Shown here in pieces: positions 40,655 to 48,878 of a stretch of 64,000 nucleotides of DNA. The notes beneath the pieces were generated by a model. That model was not told the DNA's origin, searched no databases, and worked only from the letters and a program-made list of their open reading frames with translations. Positions within the stretch are counted from its first letter, which is position 1; each line of letters begins with the position of its first letter. The stretch comes from UBA2336 sp965227265. GTDB lineage: Bacteria; Bacteroidota; Bacteroidia; Cytophagales; Cyclobacteriaceae. The stretch spans positions 3,224,001 through 3,288,000 of the forward strand of contig OZ245738.1 of the NCBI GenBank assembly GCA_965227265.1, read 5' to 3'. Position numbers and translations under genes: made by a program.

Positions 40655-43468
40655 TTACTTTTGCCACAGCTTGTAAGTAAATCCGAGGGTATAAAGTGAG
40701 CCAAAGCGGTTATCCTGCATAACCTGATCTTTCTTACGATCAAACTTCCCGTCATTATTACCGTCTTGCATAAGCGTATAGCGCTGGTTTAAGATATCCG
40801 AGATTGTGAATTTTGCCGTCATTTTATCGGAGAAGAATTTCTTGGTAACGCTGAAGTCAAGCACATTTCGTGGCATCTCGTAAATATCCGGCTCGGAAAT
40901 AATACCCGAAGATGCATTGTAGTTTCCTACTGCGAAGATTCGTTTTCCAACAACGTTGTATAATAATGCCACCTGTAATCCGGCTTCATCGTTATTGTAA
41001 TAAACACCTGCATTGATCACATACGGTGACTGACCCATCAACGGACGTTCAGGTTGATCTTCGACCTGAACTCGGCTTTTAACCAACGAAGTATTAAAGA
41101 GGATATTCAGTTTGTCTACAAATCTTGAACCTGTTAACCCGGCCAACGATTTGCGAACATCAATTTCAATTCCGTATACATCTGCTGAGTTGGCGTTTTT
41201 ATACGAAAGTGTTTTTGTTTCAGAACCGCTTAGTTCATTATACACTTCAATTGCGTTTGTGAACTTCTTATAAAATCCACCTACGGTGATCATTTCTGTT
41301 TTGGAAGGATATAATTCCCAACGCACATCATAATTGTGAATTTCAGCGGTCTTCAATTGCGGATTACCTACGGTTACCCAGTTATACTCAAAATCAAAAT
41401 AACCGAAAGGTGCAAGCTCTCTGAATTCCGGACGGTTCAGCGTTTGTCCGTAGGTAGTTCTGACAAGCATTTTATCAGTTATGTTATAAGAAAGGTTAGC
41501 AGAAGGCAGCACGCGTACTACACGTTTCAGCGGTGCTACTTCCTCACCGTTAATGTAGGCTGATTCAAGAACCTGGCGGTTATTCTCAACTCTAACTCCG
41601 CCAGACAGTGTTACCTTTTTGCCAAAGGGTAATGTTAATCCACCATAATAGGCAACCAAATGATTTTGCGCTTTGTATGAATCACTTCCATTAGTTTGTT
41701 CACTTAATACCAAACCGGTTGTACCAAAGTTAGCCGGGTTAGCAAAAAGATCGTGGATGGGTTGATCTTCAAGGCCAGCATTCGGATCATAGTTAGATCC
41801 TTTAACGTAGCCAATGTTGCGGGCATCAAAATCACGCTCCTTGCGCTCAACGAAAACACCTGCAGCAATAACCGGGAGAAAATTCTCCGTTACTTCAATG
41901 GTGTGATCAATATTCACCGATCCGCCAACGCTGTGTTCATTCATATTACTGTAGAATCGCCCGAGATAGTTAGGAGATGATACAGAAGGAATAAAGATGC
42001 GCTCTGAGCCCGTGGATGGATCAATGTTTACGCGATACCTCCGGTTATCCGGAAGATCACGGAAGGATTTACCTGCATTTGCAACCCAGTTAAGATTTGT
42101 TTTGCCATCGAAAAGCTTGTGCTTACCGAGCAGCTGACCTGAATAAACTCCTCTATATACTTCCCGGAAACCGCCAAAGCCGTAGTACGCGTTGTTGGTA
42201 AAGTTATGACCCTCACGATAAATGTATTGTGAGTTATTAATCTGGTTGTAAAGGTTTTTGAATTCAATCGTGTGATTGTTATTAATACGTGCCGCCCAGT
42301 TAAATAAAACTCCCGCGCGGGTATTCTGATTGTTCTGATCGTCTTTGTAATTGTAAAGCGGTTCAGCCGTGCCCGTACCGGCATCGTATGTATTAAATGC
42401 ATTACGTGAAACATTAAACCGATTCCAGGTATTGCTCCAGTTGATCGCAGTAATGTTTCCAAACTGAACTTTTCCGATGTTGAATTTAAATGCTCCCGTT
42501 ACAGAAGCACTCTGATCTAAAAAGGCAGATGTCTTTTCAGGTGTCCAGTTATTGTTTAATGATCCCGCAGCATTGTCAAGTTGACCTTGAGAAACATTGC
42601 CATCCAGATAGCTTGGGAACCAGCTTGGCAGATCGTTTAAGCCGCCATTCAATCCAATCAACTGGCTTCCGCTGCGCTTTCCGCGGTAGAAATCTTTAAA
42701 AGAAGTTCCTGAACGATAACCAAGTGAATAACCAAACGTGATATTGCTTTCATCGGGAATGCTTTTGGTCGTAATCTTAACAGCACCTCCGGCAAAATCT
42801 CCAGGAAGCTCAGGTGACGGGCTTTTGAAAACCAGGAGCTGATCGATCTGTGCACTTGGAATGATATCGAATGCAAAAGATTTTTTATCGGCCTCCATAC
42901 TAGGCGCATACGCACCGTGCAAAAGTGTAACGTTGTAACGTTCGCTAAGGCCGCGGATAACAATGTACTTTCCATCCATAATGGTTACACCGGGTACACG
43001 CTTTACAACTTCGGCAGCATCGCGGTCAGGAGAACGGGTAATCATTTCGGCTGAGATACCGGTTACAACAAGCTTGCTTTCACGAATCTCACGTACGATG
43101 GAAAAGTCGTTGTCAACCGAACGGGTACCGGTAATTACAACTTCTTCTAATTCAGAGGTTGCATCGGAAATTTTTGCATCGATGGTGATGCGTTTTCCAT
43201 TTTCAACAATTACGTTTGCAATGGTGCTGGTTTGATAACCAACATATGAAACTTGCAGGCTATACGTACCTGCAGGAATGCTGCTGATTAAAAAGTTGCC
43301 TTCAATGTCAGTCGAAGTTCCAGTTGATGTTCCGGCTACAAGAATACTTCCCCCAATAATTGCTTCCCCGGTTTTGTCATCCGTTATCTTCCCTGCGATT
43401 GAACCCTGTGAAAATGCAAATCCTGTTGAAAGGATAACACACACGAGAGAAAGTAAAGCCTTTTGCAT
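40655..43468 (-). CDS. TonB-dependent outer-membrane receptor
   Basis: 937 residues. Signal peptide MQKALLSLVCVILSTGFAFS; carboxypeptidase-regulatory-like domain at about 22-108 (GSIAGKITDDKTGEAIIG); plug at about 110-240 (VVITGTRSVDNDF, VPGVTIMDGKYIVIRGL); a 22-strand-type barrel to the C-terminus, ending FTYKLWQK. It imports a large ligand across the outer membrane using TonB/ExbBD. Not a classical SusC/SusD pair: the partner is a beta-helix-like lipoprotein, not SusD. Ligand unknown. Confidence 0.93.
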   Translation of the reverse strand: MQKALLSLVCVILSTGFAFSQGSIAGKITDDKTGEAIIGGSILVAGTSTGTSTDIEGNFLISSIPAGTYSLQVSYVGYQTSTIANVIVENGKRITIDAKISDATSELEEVVITGTRSVDNDFSIVREIRESKLVVTGISAEMITRSPDRDAAEVVKRVPGVTIMDGKYIVIRGLSERYNVTLLHGAYAPSMEADKKSFAFDIIPSAQIDQLLVFKSPSPELPGDFAGGAVKITTKSIPDESNITFGYSLGYRSGTSFKDFYRGKRSGSQLIGLNGGLNDLPSWFPSYLDGNVSQGQLDNAAGSLNNNWTPEKTSAFLDQSASVTGAFKFNIGKVQFGNITAINWSNTWNRFNVSRNAFNTYDAGTGTAEPLYNYKDDQNNQNTRAGVLFNWAARINNNHTIEFKNLYNQINNSQYIYREGHNFTNNAYYGFGGFREVYRGVYSGQLLGKHKLFDGKTNLNWVANAGKSFRDLPDNRRYRVNIDPSTGSERIFIPSVSSPNYLGRFYSNMNEHSVGGSVNIDHTIEVTENFLPVIAAGVFVERKERDFDARNIGYVKGSNYDPNAGLEDQPIHDLFANPANFGTTGLVLSEQTNGSDSYKAQNHLVAYYGGLTLPFGKKVTLSGGVRVENNRQVLESAYINGEEVAPLKRVVRVLPSANLSYNITDKMLVRTTYGQTLNRPEFRELAPFGYFDFEYNWVTVGNPQLKTAEIHNYDVRWELYPSKTEMITVGGFYKKFTNAIEVYNELSGSETKTLSYKNANSADVYGIEIDVRKSLAGLTGSRFVDKLNILFNTSLVKSRVQVEDQPERPLMGQSPYVINAGVYYNNDEAGLQVALLYNVVGKRIFAVGNYNASSGIISEPDIYEMPRNVLDFSVTKKFFSDKMTAKFTISDILNQRYTLMQDGNNDGKFDRKKDQVMQDNRFGSLYTLGFTYKLWQK

Positions 43469-43530
43469 ACAATTTTATTTGCGGCAAAGGTCGCGCTCTA
43501 ATATTACCCCATCAGGTGCGGTATATTACC

Positions 43531-43680
43531 AAATTGTTAAAGGCAAAATCCAGCTTAGCGCTTTAGAAACGCACTTTTTAGGCGGAAGTTGATTGCCCTT
43601 GATTTTCAGTGTTTTCCGAAGAGAATTTGGTTATTGAATTGTTACCTGCTTTAAAATTCTCTTACCGAATTGTTACGTGC
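43531..43680. promoter_or_regulatory. GAATTGTTAC direct repeats upstream of TonB receptor
   Basis: GAATTGTTACCTGC (43636-43649) and GAATTGTTACGTGC (43667-43680) differ at one base and are spaced 31 bp apart, about three helix turns; a related AAATTGTTAAAGGC is at 43531-43544. They lie in the 248-bp gap between the receptor start and the MoxR stop and may be regulator sites; nothing else is seen in this gap. Confidence 0.35.
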
Positions 43681-43716
43681 GGAGTTAGGAATCTGCCCAC
43701 GTTCGCACACAGAATT

Positions 43717-44703
43717 TTATTTGCTGATCGGAACCTTCACCAAAAGCGCCTTAATAATGTCGGATGTCTTCACATTATCAGCTTCAGCCTCGTAGTTCAG
43801 GATGATCCGGTGGTTCATTACATCGAGGGCAACTTCCTTAATGTCTTCTGGCAAAACGTAATCCCGGCCTTCAAAATAGGCATTGGCTTTTGCACCCAGG
43901 TTCAGGTTAATGCTGGCGCGCGGTGAGGCTCCAAACTGAATGTATTGCGCCTGCTCGTTAAGCTTATATTCCAATGGTCTGCGGGTAGCGAACACAAGCT
44001 CTATAATATAGCGCTCAAGCGATTCGGAGATCTTCACTTTATTGATCTGATCCCGGATGTCAAAAATGTCTTCTTTAGTAATGAGTGCATTTACTTTGAA
44101 ATCGAATTTCATGTTCGAGATCCTCCGCATGATTTCCAATTCCTGTTCTTTGGTAGGATAATCAACCGAAACTTTCATCATAAACCGGTCGATCTGCGCT
44201 TCGGGTAATGAATAGGTTCCTTCCTGATCAACCGGGTTTTGCGTAGCAAGTACGAGAAATGGTCTATCGAGTTTAAAGGTTGTTTCACCAATGGTTACTT
44301 GTTTCTCCTGCATTGCCTCGAGCAAAGCAGATTGAACTTTAGCCGGAGACCGGTTAATCTCATCGGCCAGAATGATGTTGGCGAAGATGGGACCTTTCTT
44401 TACTTCAAACTTTCCGTCTTTCTGGTTGTAGATCATCGTACCGATAAGATCGGCAGGCAACAGATCGGGTGTAAACTGTATACGTTGAAAATCCAGGTGA
44501 AGCACTTGAGCAAGTGTGCTTACGGTTAATGTTTTTGCAAGACCCGGTACACCTTCGAGCAGCATGTGCCCATTGGTAAACAACCCGATCATCAACCGGT
44601 TTACCATATATTCCTGCCCCACCACAACTTTACCGACTTCAGCAAATACCTGCTTGATCTTTTCCCTGTGTGCCTGATGCTTTTCAGCTGAAACTGCTTC
44701 CAT
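43717..44703 (-). CDS. MoxR-family AAA+ ATPase
   Basis: 328-residue ATPase. Walker A is GVPGLAKT, Walker B ILADEINRSPAKVQSALLEAMQE, with LATQNPVDQEGTYSLPEAQIDRFMM sensor region; all are MoxR hallmarks. Such proteins act as chaperones assembling metal-containing or von Willebrand-domain complexes, but no DUF58 or VWA gene follows here, which is unusual since MoxR genes commonly sit in such operons; partners may be elsewhere. Cytoplasmic. Length is typical (about 320-335). Confidence 0.93.
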   Translation of the reverse strand: MEAVSAEKHQAHREKIKQVFAEVGKVVVGQEYMVNRLMIGLFTNGHMLLEGVPGLAKTLTVSTLAQVLHLDFQRIQFTPDLLPADLIGTMIYNQKDGKFEVKKGPIFANIILADEINRSPAKVQSALLEAMQEKQVTIGETTFKLDRPFLVLATQNPVDQEGTYSLPEAQIDRFMMKVSVDYPTKEQELEIMRRISNMKFDFKVNALITKEDIFDIRDQINKVKISESLERYIIELVFATRRPLEYKLNEQAQYIQFGASPRASINLNLGAKANAYFEGRDYVLPEDIKEVALDVMNHRIILNYEAEADNVKTSDIIKALLVKVPISK

Positions 44704-44835
44704 ACGTTCGATTACTGAGAATTAACAATGCCTGATCCGCAGGCAAGCCGCTAAAGTAGGGCAATTTTGAAGATTTTGCCGTAAAAATTTGATGAGCAAC
44801 CGTTTGGCGGGTTCAGCGGATAAGACTGCCTTCGT

Positions 44836-45096
44836 TCAGCTTTTAAATGAAAACTTAAAATAAATAAGCGTAGCCACAAGCACGCACATAATGCTGTTGC
44901 AGAGGATTACCGGTCCGATATTTTTCGCTACTCCATAAACAATCCAAACCAGTGTGCTCGTAAAAACAATCAGGATCATGGTGAGGCTCAAGTCGCCCAC
45001 GCTTTTTGTTTTCCAGGCTTTGTATACCTGCGGGAAGAATGTTATCGCGCTTAAGAAGCTTCCGAAATAACCAATGACTTCAATCCAGGAGTTCAT
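44836..45096 (-). CDS. SemiSWEET-type sugar transporter
   Basis: 86 residues with three membrane helices, the half-size bacterial relative of SWEET sugar uniporters that works as a dimer. The PQ motif is in SAITFFPQVYKAWKTKS; the middle helix has SLTMILIVFTSTLVWIVYG and the third ends VATLIYF. A second in-frame ATG (45105) adds three residues. It moves sugars down their gradient, but the exact substrate is unknown. No sugar gene is adjacent. Confidence 0.9.
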   Translation of the reverse strand: MNSWIEVIGYFGSFLSAITFFPQVYKAWKTKSVGDLSLTMILIVFTSTLVWIVYGVAKNIGPVILCNSIMCVLVATLIYFKFSFKS

Positions 45097-45246
45097 AAAA
45101 ATCATGTTTACCTAATAAAGGTATCATTTTCCCGTGGAGGACTTAAAAGAATTTCTATACCCGGTTAAACCTTTTGTACCCAGCCTGCTCTAAGGGATGT
45201 CTTTTTTGAAAAAGCAGACCTCAACTCTTTAAAACATAAAATAATT

Positions 45247-46095
45247 ATGAAAACGAAATTCTTTTTGAAAACAAGTTTGATGGCGATCTTTTGTATTGCC
45301 CTGGCCGCAACATCGTGTTCAGACGATGAAGCTTTAATGGATAACGAATCCGAAGAAGCTGAAATGACGGAACTTGCTTCGGTCGGTGAAAACGAATCGG
45401 ATGATATCCTGGAAGTATTAGACCAAGTGGAGATATCAGAAGGTGATGAATCGGGCCGTGTCCATGAATTATGCGCAACGGTCACCAATGATACGGAGAC
45501 TAAAATTCTCACCATTGATTTTGGTGATGGATGCGTTGGGCCTTATGGTCGTACACGTAGCGGTAAAATTATTGTTGCCTATAGCGGAGCGATCAATGAT
45601 GGCATTTCGAACAGGATCATCTCGTTTGATAACTACGTGGTGAACAACCGGGCCGTTACCGGCTCTATTGAATTGCGCGATATTACGGTTAATGAAGATG
45701 GCACAATTTCATCCACTAAGAAATTGATTGGCTTAACCATCACATTCCCGAACGGGCAATTGGTAAGCTTTACCGGAAGCAGAACCCGCTTGTGGACTGA
45801 GGGCGTACGCGATGGCGATCCTTCCAACAACGTATTTGAAATCACAGGTTCGGTGAATGGCGTTTGGTCGAACGGCCGTACGTTCTCGCACAACATTACA
45901 GAGACAATCGTTTCTAACTGGTCATGTGCTGCATCCGGTGGATTTGCAAGAGTCTCTGGTGTTGTTGAAGTGGAACGCTTAGGTGGTTTTGTTAAGCGTA
46001 AACGCATCACCCGTTATGGTAACGGAGATTGTGATAATACCATTACGGTTATTATCGGCACAAAAACATTTGAGATTACTCAAGTAGAGGGTTAA
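45247..46095 (+). CDS. Secreted lipoprotein with acidic N-terminal region
   Basis: 282 residues. Lipoprotein signal ends CIALAATSCSDDE; an acidic stretch (about 27-70) rich in Glu/Asp/Ser follows; the body (about 75-282) is beta-rich, with repeated short segments such as IVAYSGAINDGISNRI, GSIELRDITV, FPNGQLVSFTGSRT. Three or four cysteines (LCATV, DGCVG, NWSCAA, DCDN) may form disulfides. No family recognised. Probably surface-exposed. A strong terminator follows. Confidence 0.72.
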   Translation: MKTKFFLKTSLMAIFCIALAATSCSDDEALMDNESEEAEMTELASVGENESDDILEVLDQVEISEGDESGRVHELCATVTNDTETKILTIDFGDGCVGPYGRTRSGKIIVAYSGAINDGISNRIISFDNYVVNNRAVTGSIELRDITVNEDGTISSTKKLIGLTITFPNGQLVSFTGSRTRLWTEGVRDGDPSNNVFEITGSVNGVWSNGRTFSHNITETIVSNWSCAASGGFARVSGVVEVERLGGFVKRKRITRYGNGDCDNTITVIIGTKTFEITQVEG

Positions 46096-46114
46096 TACCT
46101 CAGGGTTTGTTGGG

Positions 46115-46146
46115 ATCCCCTTGATTTGCGTCAAGGGGATTTTTTG
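46115..46146 (+). terminator. Terminator after acidic lipoprotein
   Basis: Ten-bp stem ATCCCCTTGA (46115-46124) / TCAAGGGGAT (46131-46140) with a 6-nt loop, followed by TTTTTG. Confidence 0.85.
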
Positions 46147-46184
46147 TTTCTTCATTTTGGGTTAACGATAATTCCCTAATCATC

Positions 46185-46679
46185 TCACTTCATTGAATTA
46201 ACCGTGTTTGCCATTATTTGTGATTGGCGTGCTAATATTCGTCTCAACTCTGCCATCTGTTCATTAAGTCCTGCTACACTATTTTTGCTAATATCCCATG
46301 ATAAATCAGTTGCCCTCAATTGAGCTTCAGCTATTTTTCGCTGTAATTCAACAGCCTTTACATATAAAATTATGTCCGATGAACTTGCTCCCCTTGGCAA
46401 CGCACTCAAAGCGGCATTGATCAATTCTAATTCACTTTGCATTTTTTGAATATCCCGTTCAAGCGCTATGATTCTTCGTTCTAGCATTCGTTTTATTGTT
46501 TCTGAAATGCTTCCGCCACTTGTTGGAGGCTGGGTCGTAGTAGGATTGCTAGTAGTACCTCCGACATCTTCTCCAGTTCCTGCTCCTCCATCTTCAACAG
46601 GTAAAATATTTGAATCGTCTATACAAGATGACAGTACCAGGAAGGACATTATCATAAAAGTCAGGATGTGCTTTTTCAT
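46185..46679 (-). CDS. Lipoprotein with Thr/Gly-rich linker and coiled coil
   Basis: 164 residues. Lipobox SSCID after MKKHILTFMIMSFLVL; a low-complexity linker rich in Gly, Thr and Pro (about 25-55); then a helical C-terminus with heptad-like spacing (SETIKRMLERRIIALERDI, LRRILARQSQIMANT) that is likely coiled coil. No enzyme motif. Envelope-attached. It stands alone between a terminator and a MITE-like repeat. Confidence 0.68.
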   Translation of the reverse strand: MKKHILTFMIMSFLVLSSCIDDSNILPVEDGGAGTGEDVGGTTSNPTTTQPPTSGGSISETIKRMLERRIIALERDIQKMQSELELINAALSALPRGASSSDIILYVKAVELQRKIAEAQLRATDLSWDISKNSVAGLNEQMAELRRILARQSQIMANTVNSMK

Positions 46680-46818
46680 TTTGAGGTGGGTTTATTAATT
46701 AAAAATAACAAAACGTCTTATTTCTTGCAAGGCTACCTACGCTATAGAATTTCGTATAAAGCCTACTACCTCAAACTATTTATGCTGTTAGCCGGTAAAC
46801 ACCATTTTTTGCGTGCAT

Positions 46819-46942
46819 GTCATTTCGATGCATACATCCACGAGAAATCCCGCATTTTATTGTGAAGCTATGCCTTAACTAAAGGACTTCTCGCAGGAAG
46901 TGAAGCACATTGCTGAATGCTTTTTACGCTCGAAGTGACGAG
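46819..46942. repeat. MITE-like inverted repeat, copy 1
   Basis: Ends GTCATTTCGA and CGCTCGAAGTGACGAG are roughly inverted; internal GAGAAATC and GGACTTCTCGC are also inverted. The right end is the exact reverse complement of the left end of the copy at 60422-60553. No coding capacity. Confidence 0.7.
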
Positions 46943-46946
46943 AGGT

Positions 46947-48323
46947 TTAATTTTGAAACTGAATCACCTCCGCACCTTTCGGATTTACTAAAAACGAATT
47001 GATTAGATTTTGAACAATGGGCGTTTCACGCGAGATCTTAATAAAGCTTCTGGCAGTTTCGAAATCGTGAATGGTGGTATTCTTTTCAATAAAACCGAAG
47101 CCGAGATAATTTCCTTTCTCTACTAATACAACGGAATGCTCTTCCGCGTGACGGCCCTGGCCCATGATGGCAACCGATTCTCCATCGATTTTAAACGAAG
47201 CTACAGCGAGGTTAGTTCGCTCATTATATATATGAGTGGGTTCGATGCATTGGCAGGCACCTTTACATTCACCAGTTTGATGCTGAAAGCAAAGTCCTTT
47301 TGATAATTGCAGTCCGCTAAGCTTTGGACATAATTCAAACTCGCGAACTTTCTCCCACAAAAAATTCCAGGCATCACCTTTTGAGGTGAAGCGTGCTAGT
47401 GGGCGCGAGCCACGAACAATCGTGTTCACAGAGAAGCGCGAGTAACCATTGCCATCTATATAATCATAAATGGCCCATTCTTCTCCTTTATACTTCTGTG
47501 CCTGGTTATATTTTGGCCAAAGCCTTCTGATCTCCTGCGATTCAAGAATGAGCGCGATCAATTCGTTGCCGGTAAGTTCATACGTGATGTGATGTATTTC
47601 ATTGCGGATTCGGGAACGGCTCCACTCCCGCGCTTCACCGGTAAAATGTCCCGCAATTCGTTTCTTGATATTATTCGCCTTGCCAACATAAATCACTTGT
47701 CCATGTTCGTTCAGGAAATAATATACACCTGGCTTTAGCGGCAGCTTATCAAATTCTTCTTTCGATAAGTTTGGCGGAAGAATGGTCTCACCCGAATTAC
47801 GTTTCAGCGCTTTGCTGATGTGGCTTTCGGTATCGCGGTTTAGTAAGATGCCAAACAGCTTTGCCGTTGCTTCAGCATCTCCACCTGCCCGGTGACGATT
47901 CTGTATCTGGATGCCAAGGCTTTCCGTTAAGCTTCCCAGGCTATAGGAACGCAGGCCAGGTATAATTTTTCTGCCTAGTCTTACGGTGCAAAGCTTTTGC
48001 GGGGCCCATGAAATTCCGGTTTGCTCAAGCTCCTTCTTAATAAACGAGTAATCGAAGTGCGCATTATGCGCAACAAAAATTCTTCCTTCCAGGAAATGGA
48101 GAATGTGGGGGGCGACTTCTTCAAAGGTTGGTGCGCTGCGGACCATCTCGGTGCTGATACCGGTAAGGCCTGTTATGTAATATGGAATTTCCCGTTCGGG
48201 ATTGATCAATGTGCTATACTGATCAGTAACTTCAATACCGTTGTGCTGGTAGATGGCAATCTCCGTAATGCGGTGATGCGCTGCATATGCCCCGGTCGTC
48301 TCAATATCCACAATCGCATACAT
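46947..48323 (-). CDS. DnaQ-like exonuclease fused to GIY-YIG nuclease domain
   Basis: 458 residues. N-terminus MYAIVDIETTGAYAAHHRI is Exo I of the polymerase III epsilon family; VAHNAHFDYSFIKKEL is Exo II and HRAGGDAEATAKL Exo III. From about residue 205 comes a GIY-YIG (UvrC N-terminal-like) domain: LPLKPGVYYFLNEHGQVIYVGKANNIKKRI, then a UvrC-like cysteine-bearing region CPKLSGLQLSKGLCFQHQTGECKGACQC. The fold order is known from UvrC/Cho-like repair proteins. Start at the ATG 48323; the frame extends to 48401. Confidence 0.9.
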   Translation of the reverse strand: MYAIVDIETTGAYAAHHRITEIAIYQHNGIEVTDQYSTLINPEREIPYYITGLTGISTEMVRSAPTFEEVAPHILHFLEGRIFVAHNAHFDYSFIKKELEQTGISWAPQKLCTVRLGRKIIPGLRSYSLGSLTESLGIQIQNRHRAGGDAEATAKLFGILLNRDTESHISKALKRNSGETILPPNLSKEEFDKLPLKPGVYYFLNEHGQVIYVGKANNIKKRIAGHFTGEAREWSRSRIRNEIHHITYELTGNELIALILESQEIRRLWPKYNQAQKYKGEEWAIYDYIDGNGYSRFSVNTIVRGSRPLARFTSKGDAWNFLWEKVREFELCPKLSGLQLSKGLCFQHQTGECKGACQCIEPTHIYNERTNLAVASFKIDGESVAIMGQGRHAEEHSVVLVEKGNYLGFGFIEKNTTIHDFETARSFIKISRETPIVQNLINSFLVNPKGAEVIQFQN

Positions 48324-48466
48324 GCCGCAAGGTAAGTATCTCAATAGAAAAATAGTATTATCAAGTGGTTTTAGTTGTGTTCTGGCAGCAATAGTTGACA
48401 CGAACTGACAGTAAGATTTTTTTGACCTGAGGAATCACCATTCCGCGTTATTAATATATTTACAGT

Positions 48467-48823
48467 ATGAACTGGATTCTTCGCTTTCTCTTAAGCAGTG
48501 TTGCGGTTGTGCTAACGTGCTATCTTCTTCCGGGCGCAGATGTTACGGATTTCTGGACAGCTATGGTTGTAGCGTTGGTACTTTCGCTGGTCAATATTTT
48601 TATCAAACCGTTATTGATTCTGTTCACCATACCGGTAACTATTATTACGTTGGGATTATTTCTGCTGGTGATTAACGCCCTGATGATTTTACTTACCGAT
48701 TACTTCGTAGATGGTTTTGAAGTAAACGGATTCTGGTGGGCTTTACTGTTCAGCTTAATTCTCTCCCTCTTCAACAGTCTGTTTGACGACCTCTTTACCC
48801 CAAAAGAGCCACGCCAACGTTGA
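48467..48823 (+). CDS. Phage-holin-family (DUF360) membrane protein
   Basis: 118 residues with about four membrane helices and an Arg/Pro-rich end (FTPKEPRQR). The N-terminus MNWILRFLLSSVAVVLTCYLLPG and NIFIKPLLILFTIPVTIITLGLF match the family usually named phage holin family, although it is not part of a phage and its role is unknown. Stands between the exonuclease fusion and the CotH-like gene. Confidence 0.85.
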   Translation: MNWILRFLLSSVAVVLTCYLLPGADVTDFWTAMVVALVLSLVNIFIKPLLILFTIPVTIITLGLFLLVINALMILLTDYFVDGFEVNGFWWALLFSLILSLFNSLFDDLFTPKEPRQR

Positions 48824-48878
48824 TTTTTTCGTACATTTAACATTAGCTTAACATTGAATTCTGTTCTAATCAACTGTA

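Noticed and set aside
42028..42462. 144-residue frame inside the TonB receptor gene
   Set aside because: Same strand, other frame, low complexity rich in Thr/Arg; the receptor is the clear gene.
48467..48823. Phage holin suggesting a prophage
   Set aside because: The family name is historical; no other phage gene is nearby.
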